52,806 nucleotides of DNA from Aureococcus anophagefferens (lineage: Eukaryota; Sar; Pelagophyceae; Pelagomonadales; Pelagomonadaceae): contig NW_008705565.1 of the NCBI RefSeq assembly GCF_000186865.1, positions 1,858,663 through 1,911,468 on the forward strand. Direction: 5' to 3'. This document shows positions 28,459 through 40,000 of this stretch, piece after piece; position 1 is the first letter of the stretch, and each line of letters begins with the position of its first letter. The translations under genes and the position numbers were made by a program. The notes beneath the pieces were generated by a model that was not told where the DNA came from, made no database searches, and saw only the letters and a program-made list of their open reading frames with translations.

Positions 28459-28858
28459 TTAGGCGGCGGGGACGCGCGCGCAGTCGGCCTTGGGGACCGT
28501 CACGAGGCTGCGCTTCGGGATGGCGTAGGGCGCGCGCACCTCGAAGACGACGTCGCGGCCCGCGAAGCGGACCGGGTAGCGGGGGGGGCGTCGGCCCCCG
28601 CGACGAACGAGATCGTCGCGGGGTCGTCGCGGACGGCGTGCTCGAGGTTCGCGCCGCCGTCGACGGCCTGGCACATGCGTCGAACGCTCTCCGCGGCCGT
28701 CATCTCCGACACGTCCCAGTCGTCGACGTCGGCGAGCTTCGGGAACATGTCGAGCACGTCCTTGCGCTGCGACGCGTCCCAGTCGTCGAGGTTCGGGAAC
28801 GCTTCGAGCACGTCCTTGCGCCGGTCCCGGCCGTCGAGGTCCGCGTAGCCGCAGGCCT
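28459..28858 (-). pseudogene. Decayed partial copy of the MYB-type gene with DUF285-like units
   Basis: The minus strand encodes PYAIPKRSLVTVPKADCARV and ends VPAA-stop, nearly identical to a segment of the 24982 gene (PYAIPKGGLVTVPKADCERV). The upstream part (GGANLEHAVRDDPATISFVA) is in another frame; the break lies at an 8-G run near 28575. Further upstream come DUF285-like units NLDDWDASQRKDVLDMF and VDDWDVSEMTAAESVRRM, which are better preserved than in blocks A and B, then an in-frame TAG near 28858. A pseudogene is likeliest; a sequencing slip in the G run is the alternative for the single frameshift. Confidence 0.6.
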
Positions 28859-29504
28859 AGCTCGTCTGCGACGCGTCCCAGGCGCAGGCGTCGCGGTCGA
28901 CGCCCCCGACGGTGTTGGAGGTGTCGAGCATGTCGTTCGTCGCCCGCGACGCGTGCCGGCAGCGGCGGAGCTCCGCGTCGATTACCGCGGCGTCGGAACG
29001 ACGCCCGGGGCGGGCCCACGACACGTCTCCGCGTCGTTTATCGACGCTCGGCGCACGGAACCATCGCATGCGTACGTCTCCTCGACGAATTAGCCGCGCG
29101 CCGCGCCGCGGCGCCGCCCGGGCTGCCCCGGGCCGGGCTGCCGCAAAGGCTCAGATGTGGGAATTTGGCGGTTCTGCGCCGTTCTGCAGCGGCGCGCCGC
29201 GTTTTGCTCGTCGCGCCAATCGTTTCCGCGACGGACACGAGAATGCTGCGCCCGCAGGCAGCGCGCGCTCCGAGACACATCGCAGCGCGACGACAGACCG
29301 CGGCCCCAGCCAGATGGTGCCGTATAGTTGACGTGGCCTTGAATCAGGCTTGATGGTGCTGTGCTGGCGTCCAACTCTCTCGACAAGCCTCAAAAAAACT
29401 GCGCTGGCCACGACCTGTACTGCGCGCCGCCCGCGTCCGTCGCCGCTGCGCGCGTGCTTTCCCCTCCATTCCCGCCTCCCTTGACACACGCCGCGCAGGT
29501 CAAA
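28859..29504. other. Intergenic region, mostly without features
   Basis: The start (28859-28930) still holds a faint DUF285-like unit on the minus strand (DACAWDASQTS). The rest has no supported gene; 29300-29504 is probably the promoter and 5' leader of the next gene, with pyrimidine-rich DNA at 29440-29485. Confidence 0.4.
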
Positions 29505-30296
29505 ATGCAGCAGCCCCACGAGCAGATCGACGAGCCGCCCGCGGAGCCGGAGCCCGAGGCCGAGGCCGAGGCCGAGGAGCCCGAGGCGACGCCCCAGGGC
29601 GTGCCGCCGCCGCCGGCCAAGAAGCAGAAGACGGCGCCCGCGAAGATCGTGATCGTGACGCCGGACCTCGAGGCCATCATCAACGACGGCCAGCGCAAGC
29701 TCGCGCGCAAGATCGCGCAGCACCCGCTCTCGACCGGCGCGGGCGCGGGCATGATCGTCGCCGCCCTCGACATCTGCGACCACACGTTGTCCAGCGTCGA
29801 CATCATCGCCGGCGCCATGGTCAAGATCACGAACTCGATCGCCACGGCCGAGGCCATGGACCGCAAGCTCACGGCCGAGAAGAACATCACGCTCGAGGGC
29901 GAGGTCAAGCACGCGAACCTCCAGAAGCAGCTGCTGAACGCGCGCGTCGCGCTCGCGCGCCTCGAGAAGCTGCGCCCCGCGCAGACGAGCGCGTGGCTCG
30001 CGCGCCTCGGCGAGATGTCGCCGTCGCAGCTCATCTTCGACCTCGCGAACAAGAGCGAGCAGCAGCTCCTCGGGCTGCAGACGTACAAGGGCCCCGAGGC
30101 CGACATCCTCGGCGGCAGCCTCGGCGGCGGCGGCGGCTCCTCCGGCGGCGGCTCCTCCGGCGGCGGCGACGGCCCCTTCGACGCCAAGATCGAGAACAAG
30201 GAGACGTTCAAGCGGGCGACGCGGAAGATCAAGAAGCCCGACGGCGAGCACATCACCGAGGACCTCCAGGCCGCCGCCAACCCGCGCCAGGAGTAG
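29505..30296 (+). CDS. Hypothetical helical protein
   Basis: The 263-residue product starts MQQPHEQIDEPPAEPEP with an acidic Pro/Glu-rich leader and a basic PPAKKQKTAPAK patch. A predicted folded helical domain of about 150 residues follows (DLEAIINDGQRKLARKIAQH, AALDICDHTLSSVDIIAGAM, SQLIFDLANKSEQQLLGLQ). It ends with a Gly/Ser linker and a charged tail. I do not recognise the family. The frame is open further upstream (29361) but only through non-ATG or less convincing sequence; ATG 29505 follows a pyrimidine stretch and CGCAGGTCAAA. The stop lies 100 bp from the convergent Sfi1-like gene. Confidence 0.65.
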   Translation: MQQPHEQIDEPPAEPEPEAEAEAEEPEATPQGVPPPPAKKQKTAPAKIVIVTPDLEAIINDGQRKLARKIAQHPLSTGAGAGMIVAALDICDHTLSSVDIIAGAMVKITNSIATAEAMDRKLTAEKNITLEGEVKHANLQKQLLNARVALARLEKLRPAQTSAWLARLGEMSPSQLIFDLANKSEQQLLGLQTYKGPEADILGGSLGGGGGSSGGGSSGGGDGPFDAKIENKETFKRATRKIKKPDGEHITEDLQAAANPRQE

Positions 30297-30396
30297 GGCG
30301 GCCGCCTCCCATCCCCCCTCCCTCAGCCCCCAATACCCCTCAGACGGGCGCCCCACCGATCCCAAATCGGGCGGGCGAGGAGTAAGCAGAATTTCT

Positions 30397-33300
30397 TTAC
30401 ACCCCCACCACGTCCCGCAGCCGCGCCGCCCAAAGGCTCTGCAACAACAACAACTGCGCCTTCTCGTCGTTGAGCTTCGCCGCGGCGGCCTTCGCGGCCT
30501 CGACGCGGCCCCAGAGCAGCAGCCCCCTCCAAGCCTCGAAGGCGCCCCTGGCGCCGAGCGTCGCCCGCAGGCCCGGCCGCCGGGCCGCGAGGAAGCTCCG
30601 CACGTGCTCGGACCGCCGCGCGTCCCGGAGCCGCCAGAGGTCGTCGGACGCGTCCGCGGCGTCGTGCGCGGCCTGGGCGCGGACGTCCGCGCGGCGCCGC
30701 CACGTGCGGAACGCGTCGCCCGTGCCGCCGGCGCGGTCGCAGGCGACGAAGAACGCGCGGAGCCTACGACGTCGGCGTCGGGAGCGAGCGACGGGAGAAC
30801 GAGCGTAAATCAGCCGAAACGAGTGGAAAACGGCCGAGATAGGAGCCTTTGAAGTTGGGGCACCCTTTCGCGACGCCGCCTCCGCGCCTCCGCAGCTTGC
30901 CCCGCCGCCCGTCGCCCGCGGCGCGGATCGCGTCGAAGCCTGTCGTTGAAAAAAAAATCGAAACCGACCGCGAAACGAAAGACGCCGCGGAATCTCGCCT
31001 CGCCGCGGCGCGCCGAGGCGGCAGAGGCGCCCCAGCAGCAGCGTCGGCAGCGCGCGGTAGAGCGCGTCGGCGGCGCGCCAGGTCGCGAGCGCGCGGCCGA
31101 GGCTCGCGCGCGTCGCGCGGCGGTTTCGGGAGACGAACTTCAGCGCGAAGCGCTTCTTCGCGTCGCGCCGCCGCCGCAGCGCGCGCGCGCCGACGGCGCG
31201 GAAGCCCCGCGTCAGCCCGGCGCGCCGCGACGCCCCGTGCGCCCGGTCCGCGAGCTTCGTCGCCGACCGCAGGAAGACCTGTGTGGAAATCAACCACTGG
31301 TTTGGGACGTCCCCACCAAACTTTGAAATCAGCCAAATCGAAGTCGATTTGGCTGATTTTTGGATGAATCGATTGCTCTCGTCGAGTTCTCGAAGCACAG
31401 CCGAACAATTTGTTCGATTACGCGCACATTGAAGTCGGGTTGAAGATTTGATTTCTACGCAGGGAAGACCTGGCGCTTCGCGGCGAACTCCGTCCACGTG
31501 CGCCACCGCGCGAAGGCCCGGTGGGCCGCGCGGCTCCGGAGGCGGCAGCGGCCGAGCAGGCGCACGGCGACGATGGCCTTGGCCCGCCGCGCGTCGGCCT
31601 GACAGCGCCAGTGGAGGAGCGCGCGCCGCGCGAGGGCAGCGGCGAGCGCCGTCGCGTGGTAGGCCCGCGCGCACGCCGCGACGGCGGCGCGCCGCAGGTT
31701 CCCGCGGTGCCGCAGGAACGTCGCGGCTTTGATGGACGCGTCGGCGGCCTTGGTCGCGTCGTCGCTCCAGAAGGCCTCGTCGGCCGCGTCGTCCCTGGCT
31801 CGCTCCGCGTCCGCGCGCGCCTGCGTGGAAATCAAATCTTCAACCCGACTTCAATGTGCGCGTAATTGAACGAATTGTTCGGCTGTGCTTCGATGAGAGC
31901 AATCGATTCGTCCAAAAGTGAGCCGAATCGACTTCGAATTGACCGAGCTAAAGTTTGGTCGGGACGTCCCAAACCAGCGGTTGATTTCCACACAGGCACC
32001 CACCTCGTCGGCCCGCTCGGCGGACGCCTCGGCCTCGTCGCAGCGCAGGCGCCGCGCGGCCGCGTCGCGCTCCGAGTCCCGGCGCCGCTCGTCCGCGGCC
32101 TCCGCGGCGTCGCGGGCCTCCGCGGCGTCGACGGCGCCGACGGCGCCGCGCGCGGCCGCGGCCGCGGCCTCGGCGGCCGCCGCCGCCGCGGCGCCGCGGG
32201 CCGCGGCGGCCTCGCCCGCCGCGGCGACGACGTCGAGCACGGCGCCGAGGCGCGCGCGCTCCGCGGCGACGCGGTCGTGCGTCGCGAGGTCGCGGACGTC
32301 CGCGCTCTCGGCCGCGCGCGCGAGCGCGTCCGCCCGCTCCCGGGCCGCGCGGTCCGCGGCGAGCTTCCGCGCCTGCGCGAGGGGGGGCGCTCCCAACAAG
32401 ACAACGCACGACGACGCCGCTCCCGCGCCGTCGCGAGGTCGAGGGCCGCCGCCGTCGTCGCAAAGGCTGCCGCGACGCGGAGGCGGCCGGCGAGGCGCAC
32501 GGAGTGCGTCAGGCTCCCGAGCCCCCACTTGAGGAGCCGCGCCTTGCGCCGGTCCGCGCCCGCGGCGCGCCGCCGGCGCCCCGCGGCGCGCCGGTCCCGC
32601 TCGGAGCCGAGCTTCGCGAGGCCCATTCGCAGGCGGCACCTGCGGGCGCGCTCGCGCGCGCGCCGCGGGGCGACGGACGCGGGACGGCGGACAGCCGCAT
32701 GGCCTTGTCCTGGGCCGCCGTCTCGCGCCAAGCGCGGAGGTGCCTACGAAGAGTGCCGTCGGTTCCCCGGCCGGGACGTGGGTCTCGGCGAGGCCCGGGC
32801 TCGCGGTAAGCGACTCCAGGCCGGGACGCCGGGACGTGGGTCTCGGCTAGGCCCGGGCGGCCGGGACGCCGGGACGTGCGCGGCGCGGCAGCGGACCTCG
32901 CAGCGGCCGTGGAAGGCCACCTCGCCGTCGGCGATCGCGGACCGCCGCCGGAACGCGCGGACGCCCCGCGCGAGGCGCCGCCGCGTCGCCGCGCCGTCGA
33001 GGTTGCGCTGGACGCGGCCCGCCTAGCGCCGTCGGTTTCCCCGCCGAAAATCGCCACGCGGGACACCGCGTCCCGCGAGCTCGCCGGAGCGCGTGGCCAG
33101 CGCCTCGGCCTCGCCGAGCGCCGCGACGGTGCTTCGCCACCGCAGCAACGCGCCGCGCCGCTCGCGCACCGCGCGTCGCCGCCCCGCGGCCGTCGCGACG
33201 GCCGCGGCGACGCGGCCCCGCCGCACGCGTCCCGCCCAGGCCGCCCAGGCGCGGCGCGACGCGCCCCGCGCGGCCGCCGCCGCCGCCGCCGCGAGCGCGC

Positions 33301-33990
33301 GGCGCCGCGAGCGCCTACCGAGCGCGCCGATGTTTGCTCTTTCCGCGAATTCGTCGAGGACGCCGGCGAGCGCTCGAACCGGAACCAGGGCAGGAGCCGG
33401 GAACCCCAGACTCGTCGCAGCGCGCGCAGGCCGTAGCGCCGCGCGCAGCGCCGGGCGAGGCCGCGCCGGCCGTGGCGCGCGACGGCGAACCAGACCCAGC
33501 GGCGGACCGCGAGGCGCGCCGCGAGCCGCGCCTTGCGGTGGAGGAGCCGCCGCAGCGCGCCGACGAGCGCCGTGGCCCGCTTCAGCCGGAGGAAGGCGCG
33601 GCCGCGCTCCCGCCGCAGGAACGCCTCGTTGATCAGGCGCGCGGACCGCGCGGCCGCGCGCTCCGTGCGATCCAGCAGCCAGCCGAACTTGAAGGCGCGG
33701 AACCCCTGGCAGACGTCGCGCGCCTTGGCCGCGCGGCGCGTGAAGAGGAGCCGGAACGACGCGATGACCTGCTTCTTCGAGATCTCCTGCTGCTGCTCCG
33801 CCGCCGCGGCGATGGCGGCCTGGATCTCCTGCTGCTCGCGCTGGTACGCCTGCTCCTGGGCGTCCATGGCGTCGATGTCAAAGTCCTCGGGCTGCGGCGA
33901 CGCGAAGCTCGTCGGCGTGAAGGGCTCGCCGCCGTCGTAGGCGAAGGGCGGCGCGCCGCTCGGCTCCGGCGACGCCGGCGTCGACATCAT
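30397..33990 (-). CDS. Sfi1-like (centrin-binding repeat) protein, at least nine exons
   Basis: Proposed exons, minus strand: 33990-33380, 33314-33065, 33022-32868, 32743-32675, 32639-about 32408, 32372-32004, 31820-31470, 31278 to roughly 31000, and 30763-30397, about 870 residues. Joins were chosen on frame and splice sites; those of the fifth and eighth exons are uncertain. The protein is Ala/Arg-rich with many (A/L)xx(F/L)xxW helices, for example HRAFARWRTWTEFAAK, RALATWRAADALY and GDAFRTWRRRADV. This pattern is typical of Sfi1 centrin-binding repeats of centrosome and basal-body proteins. Start MMSTPASPEPSG. Two introns are family-1 introners and one holds a family-2 remnant; others are very short (35-65 nt). 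Identification rests on pattern only. Confidence 0.55.
30807..30860 (+). mobile_element. Remnant of a family-2 introner
   Basis: About 50 bp (AATCAGCCGAAACGAGTGG, AAAACGGCCGAGATAGGAGC, CTTTGAAGTTGGG) nearly match the inner part of the introners at 13200 and 13550. Terminal repeats and target duplication are not recognisable. It lies inside the last intron of the Sfi1-like gene. Confidence 0.7.
31279..31462 (-). mobile_element. Introner element, family 1, Sfi1-like gene
   Basis: A 184-bp element with ends CTGTGTGGAAATC and GATTTCTACGCAG, flanked by a 7-bp GGAAGAC duplication (8 bp, GGAAGACC, if the element is taken to begin at TGTG). In gene sense the intron is 31469-31279 with GT donor and CACAG acceptor, restoring AAKRQVFLRSATKLAD. 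Same orientation to its host as the USP5 and kinase copies. Confidence 0.9.
31821..31995 (+). mobile_element. Introner element, family 1, inverted copy in the Sfi1-like gene
   Basis: A 175-bp element with ends CTGCGTGGAAATC and GATTTCCACACAG. Relative to the host gene it is inverted compared with the copy 350 bp away, yet it still provides the acceptor (CCACGCAG) in gene sense. Flanks GCGCGCGC and GCACCCAC agree at only 5 of 8 positions, so the duplication has decayed or the insertion history differs. The intron is 32003-31821 with a GT donor. Confidence 0.88.
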
Positions 33991-34146
33991 TGCCAAACTG
34001 TGGAGGCAGCCCGCGGCTCGACCGGCCGCAATGGTCAAGGAGTTTTTTAAGTATCCTTCGGTTGAACCTCGTCGGAGAGCGCTGGGGCTTCGGCAGCCCG
34101 ACCGTGAGGCGCGGGCCGCCGCGGCGGCGAGACGACGGCGCCGGCC

Positions 34147-36942
34147 ATGGGCATGGACGCGCAGCTGTCGGCGATCCTCGGCGACATGGAGACGTGGCAG
34201 CGGCCGCCCCCGAGCCGGGGCAAGGACAGCGACGCGCGGCGCGACGGCGACGACTACAAGCACCGGCCGTCCTTCAGCGGCAACTCGCTCGAGTTCCTGC
34301 CGCCGAGCTCCGGGCGGCCGTCCCTCGCGCGGGCGTCGACGCGCGGCAGCCTCCGGGGCTTCGACAACGGGCAGCGCGCGTCCGTGCGGTCGTCCGTGCG
34401 GTCGCAGGGCGGGTCGCGCGCGTCGCTGCGGAGCCCGAACCGGGCGTCGCTGCGGAGCCCGAACCGGGCCTCGGCGCGGACGCCCGGCGGCGCGCTCCCC
34501 GGCCCGGCCGCCGCCGCGAACCCGGCGCCCGCGCGCCGGTCCACGCGGCGCCAGTCGACGAAGCAGGTCGGCGTCGAGAAGCAGCTCGCGCGCGTCTACA
34601 GCGTGGCCGTGGACCTGCCGACGCCGTCGCCGTTGGGCCGGCCGAGCCGCGTGCGCAAGTCCATGCTCAAGCCGAGCCCCTACGCGAGCAGCCCCGACCC
34701 CAAGTCGCCCGTCTTCGGCGGCGGCCGCGGGAGCGACGACGACGACGACGCGCGCCTCTTCTCCCTCGAGCGGCCGTCGCTGACCCAGGGCAGCCTCCAG
34801 TCCTTCGCCGTCTCCGCCGGGTCGGCGTCCGCGGCGCCGCCGGCCGTGCCCACGCAGACGCCGCAGGCGCGCAAGTCCGTCTACGCGCGGCGCGTGACGA
34901 CGCGCGCGCGCAAGTCGACGATCTCCCGCGGCAAGGGCGACCCCTCGAAGGCCAAGTCGGACCTCGCCGCGGCGCTGGGCGGCCTCGAGACGCCGCGGCG
35001 CGGCCTGCCCGCCGCGGACGGCCGCCCGCGGACCGAGCCGTTCCGCCGCGACGACGCGCCGCTCGTCTTGGCGTCGCAGACGGTCAACGACCAGCTCGCG
35101 CGGCGCCTCCTCGACACGCCCGACGCCGCCGCGGGCTTCGGCGAGGGCCGCGGCAAGACGCCGGAGTCGAGCCTCGCGGCGTTCCCGGCGATCCTCCAGC
35201 CCGAGGGCTACGAGCGGCCCCGGTCGCCCGACTGGAACCACCCCATGGGCGTCGTGCGCACCGTGAGCCGGGGCCGCCGCGGCTCCGACGTCGCCATGTC
35301 CATCCCCGTCTTCACGGCGACGGAGGACGACTACGGCGACGACGAGCACATGGACGACGACGAGTACGCGGCCTTCGTCAAGCGCGCCGAGAAGGCGCTG
35401 GGCATCAAGGACGACGGCGCGCCCAAGGACGACGCGCCGACCGCGGCGGACGCCGCGGCCTTCCAGCGGCGGCTCCGCGACGAGGCCCTCGCGGCCGACG
35501 AGCCGAGCGCGGAGGCGGCGGCCGCGTACCAGCGCGACCGCGCGGCCGCGGCCGCGGCGTCGCGCGCGGCCGACGAGCCGAGCGCCGAGGAGGCCGCGGC
35601 CTACCAGCGCGCCCGGGCCGCCGAGGCCGAGGCCGACGCGGTCATGACCGCGCCGCCGCGCGACGACGAGCCGACGGCGGAGGACGCGGCCGCGTACCAG
35701 CGGTCGCTCCGCGAGCCGGACAAGGCCGCGCTCGCGGCGCCGGAGGCGAGCGCCGACGACGACGCCGACTTCGAGGCGGACACGATGGCGCGCATCAACG
35801 CCGCCCTGGGCATCGACGACGACGACGACTACGGCGACGACGACTTCGACGAGCCCGCGGCGAAGCCGGCGGCCGCCGAGGACGCCGCGGAGCCGCCGGC
35901 GGAGGCCGCGGAGCCCGCCGTCGACGACTACGAGGACGACTACGACGACGCCTTCGAACCGGCGACGCCGGCTACGCCGGCGGCCCGGGAGAAGCAGGAG
36001 GAGCAGCAGCCCGAGCCCGTCGTCGAGCCCGTGGCGGAGCCCGTCGTCGAGCCGGAGCCCGTCGTCGAGCCGGAGCCGGTGCCTGAGCCGGTCGTCGAGC
36101 CGGAGCCCGTGCCCGAGCCGGTCGTCGAGCCCGAGCCCGTGGTCGAGATCGCCACGGAGCCGGAGCCCGTGCCGGAGCCGGTCGTCGAGCCGGAGCCCGT
36201 GGTCGAGGAACCCGCGGTCGCCGCGGAGCCCGCCGTCGCCGCGGCGCCGCCGGAGCAGCGGCCGCCGAACGCGCTCGCGCCGCTGCCGATGCCCGTCGCC
36301 GCGCCGCCGCCCGAGGCGCCCGTGGCCCTCGAGCCCGCGGAGCCCAAGGCGACGCAGCTCGCGCCCCTCGTCGGCGCGCCGTCGCCGCGGCTCGCGGCCG
36401 CGCTGCCGCCGTCGGCGCTGTCCGCGCGCGCGCCGCTGCCCGCGCCGCCCGCGCCCGCGCCCGAGCTCGGGGCGCCCGGCGCGCGCGCCGCGGCCGCGGA
36501 GGCGCCGGCGCCGGCGCCCGGCGACCGCTCCTGGGCCCTCGTCGAGGAGGGCCGCTCGACCTGCGAGGCCGCGCGCCGCGCCGCCGTCGACGACGCCGCG
36601 GCGTCGCTCCGGCGCGATCAGGACGACGCGGCCCTGCCGCCGCGCACCTGGCCCCTCGCCCTGCGCACGGCCCTCGCCGGGAACCAGGGCTTCGGCCTCG
36701 CCACGGTCCGCGCGCACCCGGCGGACCGCCGGGCCTACGTGTGCGCGGTCTCCGCGTCGACGGGCGCGGCCTTCGCGCGGACCGTCGACGGCGACGACGT
36801 CGCGGCGCTCCTGCCCCCGCGGGCCCGCGCCGCCTACGCCCGCGCGCCGGGCAACAAGGGCCTCGACCGCGACACGGGCCTCTGCATCGTCGCCGCGCTC
36901 AAGTTCGCCGACGGCGCCTTCTCCCTCGAGCGGTGTCCCTAG
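34147..36942 (+). CDS. Long disordered hypothetical protein with repeats
   Basis: The 931-residue product starts [18 protein letters not shown]. The first 300 residues are Ser/Arg/Pro-rich with many possible phosphosites ([16 protein letters not shown]). The middle has a four-fold motif ([16 protein letters not shown] and variants), then about 60 residues of [10 protein letters not shown] repeats. The last 130 residues look folded ([57 protein letters not shown]). I do not recognise the family. Divergent from the Sfi1-like gene with 156 bp between, so co-expression is possible, perhaps in the flagellar or centrosomal apparatus, but that is speculation. Single exon. Confidence 0.65.
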   Translation: MGMDAQLSAILGDMETWQRPPPSRGKDSDARRDGDDYKHRPSFSGNSLEFLPPSSGRPSLARASTRGSLRGFDNGQRASVRSSVRSQGGSRASLRSPNRASLRSPNRASARTPGGALPGPAAAANPAPARRSTRRQSTKQVGVEKQLARVYSVAVDLPTPSPLGRPSRVRKSMLKPSPYASSPDPKSPVFGGGRGSDDDDDARLFSLERPSLTQGSLQSFAVSAGSASAAPPAVPTQTPQARKSVYARRVTTRARKSTISRGKGDPSKAKSDLAAALGGLETPRRGLPAADGRPRTEPFRRDDAPLVLASQTVNDQLARRLLDTPDAAAGFGEGRGKTPESSLAAFPAILQPEGYERPRSPDWNHPMGVVRTVSRGRRGSDVAMSIPVFTATEDDYGDDEHMDDDEYAAFVKRAEKALGIKDDGAPKDDAPTAADAAAFQRRLRDEALAADEPSAEAAAAYQRDRAAAAAASRAADEPSAEEAAAYQRARAAEAEADAVMTAPPRDDEPTAEDAAAYQRSLREPDKAALAAPEASADDDADFEADTMARINAALGIDDDDDYGDDDFDEPAAKPAAAEDAAEPPAEAAEPAVDDYEDDYDDAFEPATPATPAAREKQEEQQPEPVVEPVAEPVVEPEPVVEPEPVPEPVVEPEPVPEPVVEPEPVVEIATEPEPVPEPVVEPEPVVEEPAVAAEPAVAAAPPEQRPPNALAPLPMPVAAPPPEAPVALEPAEPKATQLAPLVGAPSPRLAAALPPSALSARAPLPAPPAPAPELGAPGARAAAAEAPAPAPGDRSWALVEEGRSTCEAARRAAVDDAAASLRRDQDDAALPPRTWPLALRTALAGNQGFGLATVRAHPADRRAYVCAVSASTGAAFARTVDGDDVAALLPPRARAAYARAPGNKGLDRDTGLCIVAALKFADGAFSLERCP

Positions 36943-37005
36943 CGCCCCGACCCCCTTTTTACCCGCTGGCCATCGGTAAGATCGCTGGCACAGTACAGTC
37001 TTAAG

Positions 37006-40000
37006 TCACCGGGCGGCCCTCGAGCGGTTCTGAGCGAGCTCTAGAGCCAGGGTCCTCTCGCGCGCCATAGCCGCGCCATAGGCGTCGCGGCGCTCGCGCT
37101 CCTCGGCGCTTTCGTGTGTGTCCTTGCACGCTGCCTCGCAGAAATCCCCGCTCCAGAAACCACTCGCCCGCGTTCCGAGCTTGCCGCATTGAATGCACTT
37201 GATCTCCGGGCTCGGGCTCCGTTCCCGCCGCCGAGGTGCCGCCGTTCGCTGGACTTTCGATGCCTCGGGCGCGGGCGACTCCACGGGCGCCGGTGCCACG
37301 GACTCGCCGAGCTCCCCGGGCTCCGGGCTGCTGCGGGGTCTCGGCGAACGAGGCGACGAAGACGGGGACGCGGAGACGACGCTGCCGCTGCCGGGGACGA
37401 GGGCCACGCGCGAGGCGCCAGGTCGTCGACCGTCGGAGTTCGCGTAATAAAGCTTGCTCTCACCACAGTGCTCGATAGCGGACTTGATGATGGAACCAGA
37501 TTGGCTATGTCTTTTGAACTGCGGGTAATCAGAGAGGAAATCGACGAGACCCGAGGAAGACACTTCAGTCATGCGCTTCGAAACGAGCCACGCGTGAAGG
37601 TCATTAACGAGTTGGCGTTCTTGCGCCTCGACACTCGACATCGTCAGTTCAAATTTACCGTATCGGTTGATCTCTGAAACTGAGCAGCAGACCGCGCTGT
37701 CAACAGATAGATGCTGAGCAAAATCGACCATCGGAGTGCCGCCTGGACCGATCCGAGACATGGGGACGAGGCCTGCACCAAAGGGCCCTCGAAGCGCCAC
37801 CAAGGCGCCGACGTTCGGAAGCAGTTCTGTGATAACACCACGGTGGATACTGTTCAGCTGCGGTACTTGCTGTTCGCTCAGATCAGCTTTGGCTTCGACC
37901 ACCGAGGGCCGCGGTGCGGGGCCGAGTTCAATCCGCCCAAATCCTCGAACATCTTCAGACCAATGTAGCTTGGGGGCACCAAAGCCGACGATAGTGTGCT
38001 TGATTTTAATGCCTGTACCTTTCTTGTACTGCGGATGAGCGGAGAGAAACTCTGCGAGATCTGGAGCGTTAATACAAGTCTGGCGCTTCGAAACGAGCCA
38101 CGCGTGAAGGTCGTTGACGAGTTGCCGCTTGAGAGCGTCGCCGGCTGCGGTTCCGCTCGCGCTGTCCAGCGCAGGCACGTTCAATTGGCTCACGACAGAA
38201 TTCGAAGGCGCGCCACGCTCCTCAAAGGCAATATTGATGCGCTCGAGCGCGACCCTGAGCGGCACGATCTGCGACTCGAAGTCGTCCAAGCTCGATACCG
38301 CGAAGCCGTTCACAGCGACCACCACCATGCCCGCGCAAAGCAAAGGGCAGGCCGTCGCCTGCGACCCGTCCTGAACCTTCGTGACCACGAGCCGACCCAC
38401 GTCGCTATCGAACTCGAAATCGAAGCCCAGCTCGCGATCCGGAGCGAAGCCGAAGGACATGCGCGACGTCGGTTGCTGTGCTGAAGGCAGATAGCTGCTG
38501 TGGCCAGGAGTATCAATGGCGCCGGCGTGCGATACAAGCGAAGGCGCATGAGGCACACGAGGGCCGCCGACATCATTCGGAAGCCGGTCCTTGATCGAAA
38601 AAAGTAGCGCTCCTGTGCTCTGATCGACATTCGACATGGAAACCTCGATCTTGCCGCCGGGCTTGATTCCTAACACGGAACAGTAGACCTGATCGTTGAC
38701 GGATAGGCACTCGGTGATATCGTGAACCCAACCGCCGCCCGGGCGGATGTGAGACACGTGGACCAAACCATCATCGTAGGGCCCTTCGAGTCGGACAAAG
38801 GCGCCAAACCCCGGAAGAAGTCGAATGACGACGCCACGGTGGACGCTGTCCAGGGCTGGCAACGCGGTCGCTCCAAGACGAGGCGCAGCAGACGTGAAAC
38901 GCGACGGCGGCGGAGCTCGTCGCATTGGGCCTGCGCTCCGGCTCCGGCTCCGGCTCCGGCTGCGACTACTGCTCGAGCTTCGACTCGAGCTCCGGCTTCG
39001 CCGCCGCCGCGAGCGCGAGCTCGAGCTTCGACTGCGACTCCGTCGGCTCCGCCGCCGCTCCGGACTCCGGCTCCGGCTTCGCTTCTGCGCATCGCGCTGC
39101 GCATCGTCGACGGCCGGCGCCGGCGCCGCGACCTCGTGCCAGACGACGGTCTGGGTCTTGAGTCGCTCCGAGATCAAGTCGTCGAGGGCCTTGTCGGCGT
39201 CGTCGATGTTCTCCCATTCGCAGAGCTCCTGGACAATTTCGACGGCGGCGTCCGGCTCGAGGAGGAGCACGAGATCGCGGACGGTCTCCAACTCAAAGTC
39301 GCTCACGCGGACCTCGTGGATCGCGCGGAGCCTCACGAGCGCCGCGTCGACGTCCTTGGGCACGCGGACGACCTTGATGTCGGGCTCGTCTCGGAAACGC
39401 TCGACGCTCGCGAGGGCCCACGAGGCCGCGTCACGCACGGGGCCGCGGCTCGTGCGCCGAGTGATAGCGTCGCGCAACTCGGTCGCGCGGGATGGGTGCA
39501 GAAACTTGACGAGTCTCATAAAGGCGCGCTTCTGTGAGTCGTCCATGCTCGGCGGCGGGTAGCGGCTGCCGTCGGTGGACGCTCCCGACGGGAGCTGCTT
39601 CAACTGCTTTTCGAGGCGGCGCTCCGAGTCGGCGAGTTGCTGCTCCTTTTCGACAACGAGCGCCCGTTTGGCGACGGCCGGAGGCGGGCGCGGCGGGGCC
39701 GCCTTGACGACGGCCGGAGGCAGCCGCGCCTTGACGACGGCCGGAGGCGGCCGCGCCTTCACGACGGCCGGAAGCGGCCGCGCCTTCACGACGGCCGGAG
39801 GCGGCGCGGCCGGTTTGACGACGGCCGGCGGCTCCGGCGAGAGCATCGGCGCGGCCTCCTCCGGCGGCGGCAGCAGTTGCCGCGCGGCGTCGCCGCCGTA
39901 GAGCGCGAAGAGCAGGTTGTCGTTGCCGCCCACGAGCGCGACGACCTCGCTCGAGAGCGCGACCTTGGCGAGGAAGGCCATGCCCGAGGTGCGCAGGTGC

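Noticed and set aside
32509..36717. A single 1402-codon minus-strand frame
   Set aside because: It crosses antisense of the 34147 gene and only by chance joins the first Sfi1-like exon; the real start is MMSTPASPEPSG at 33990.
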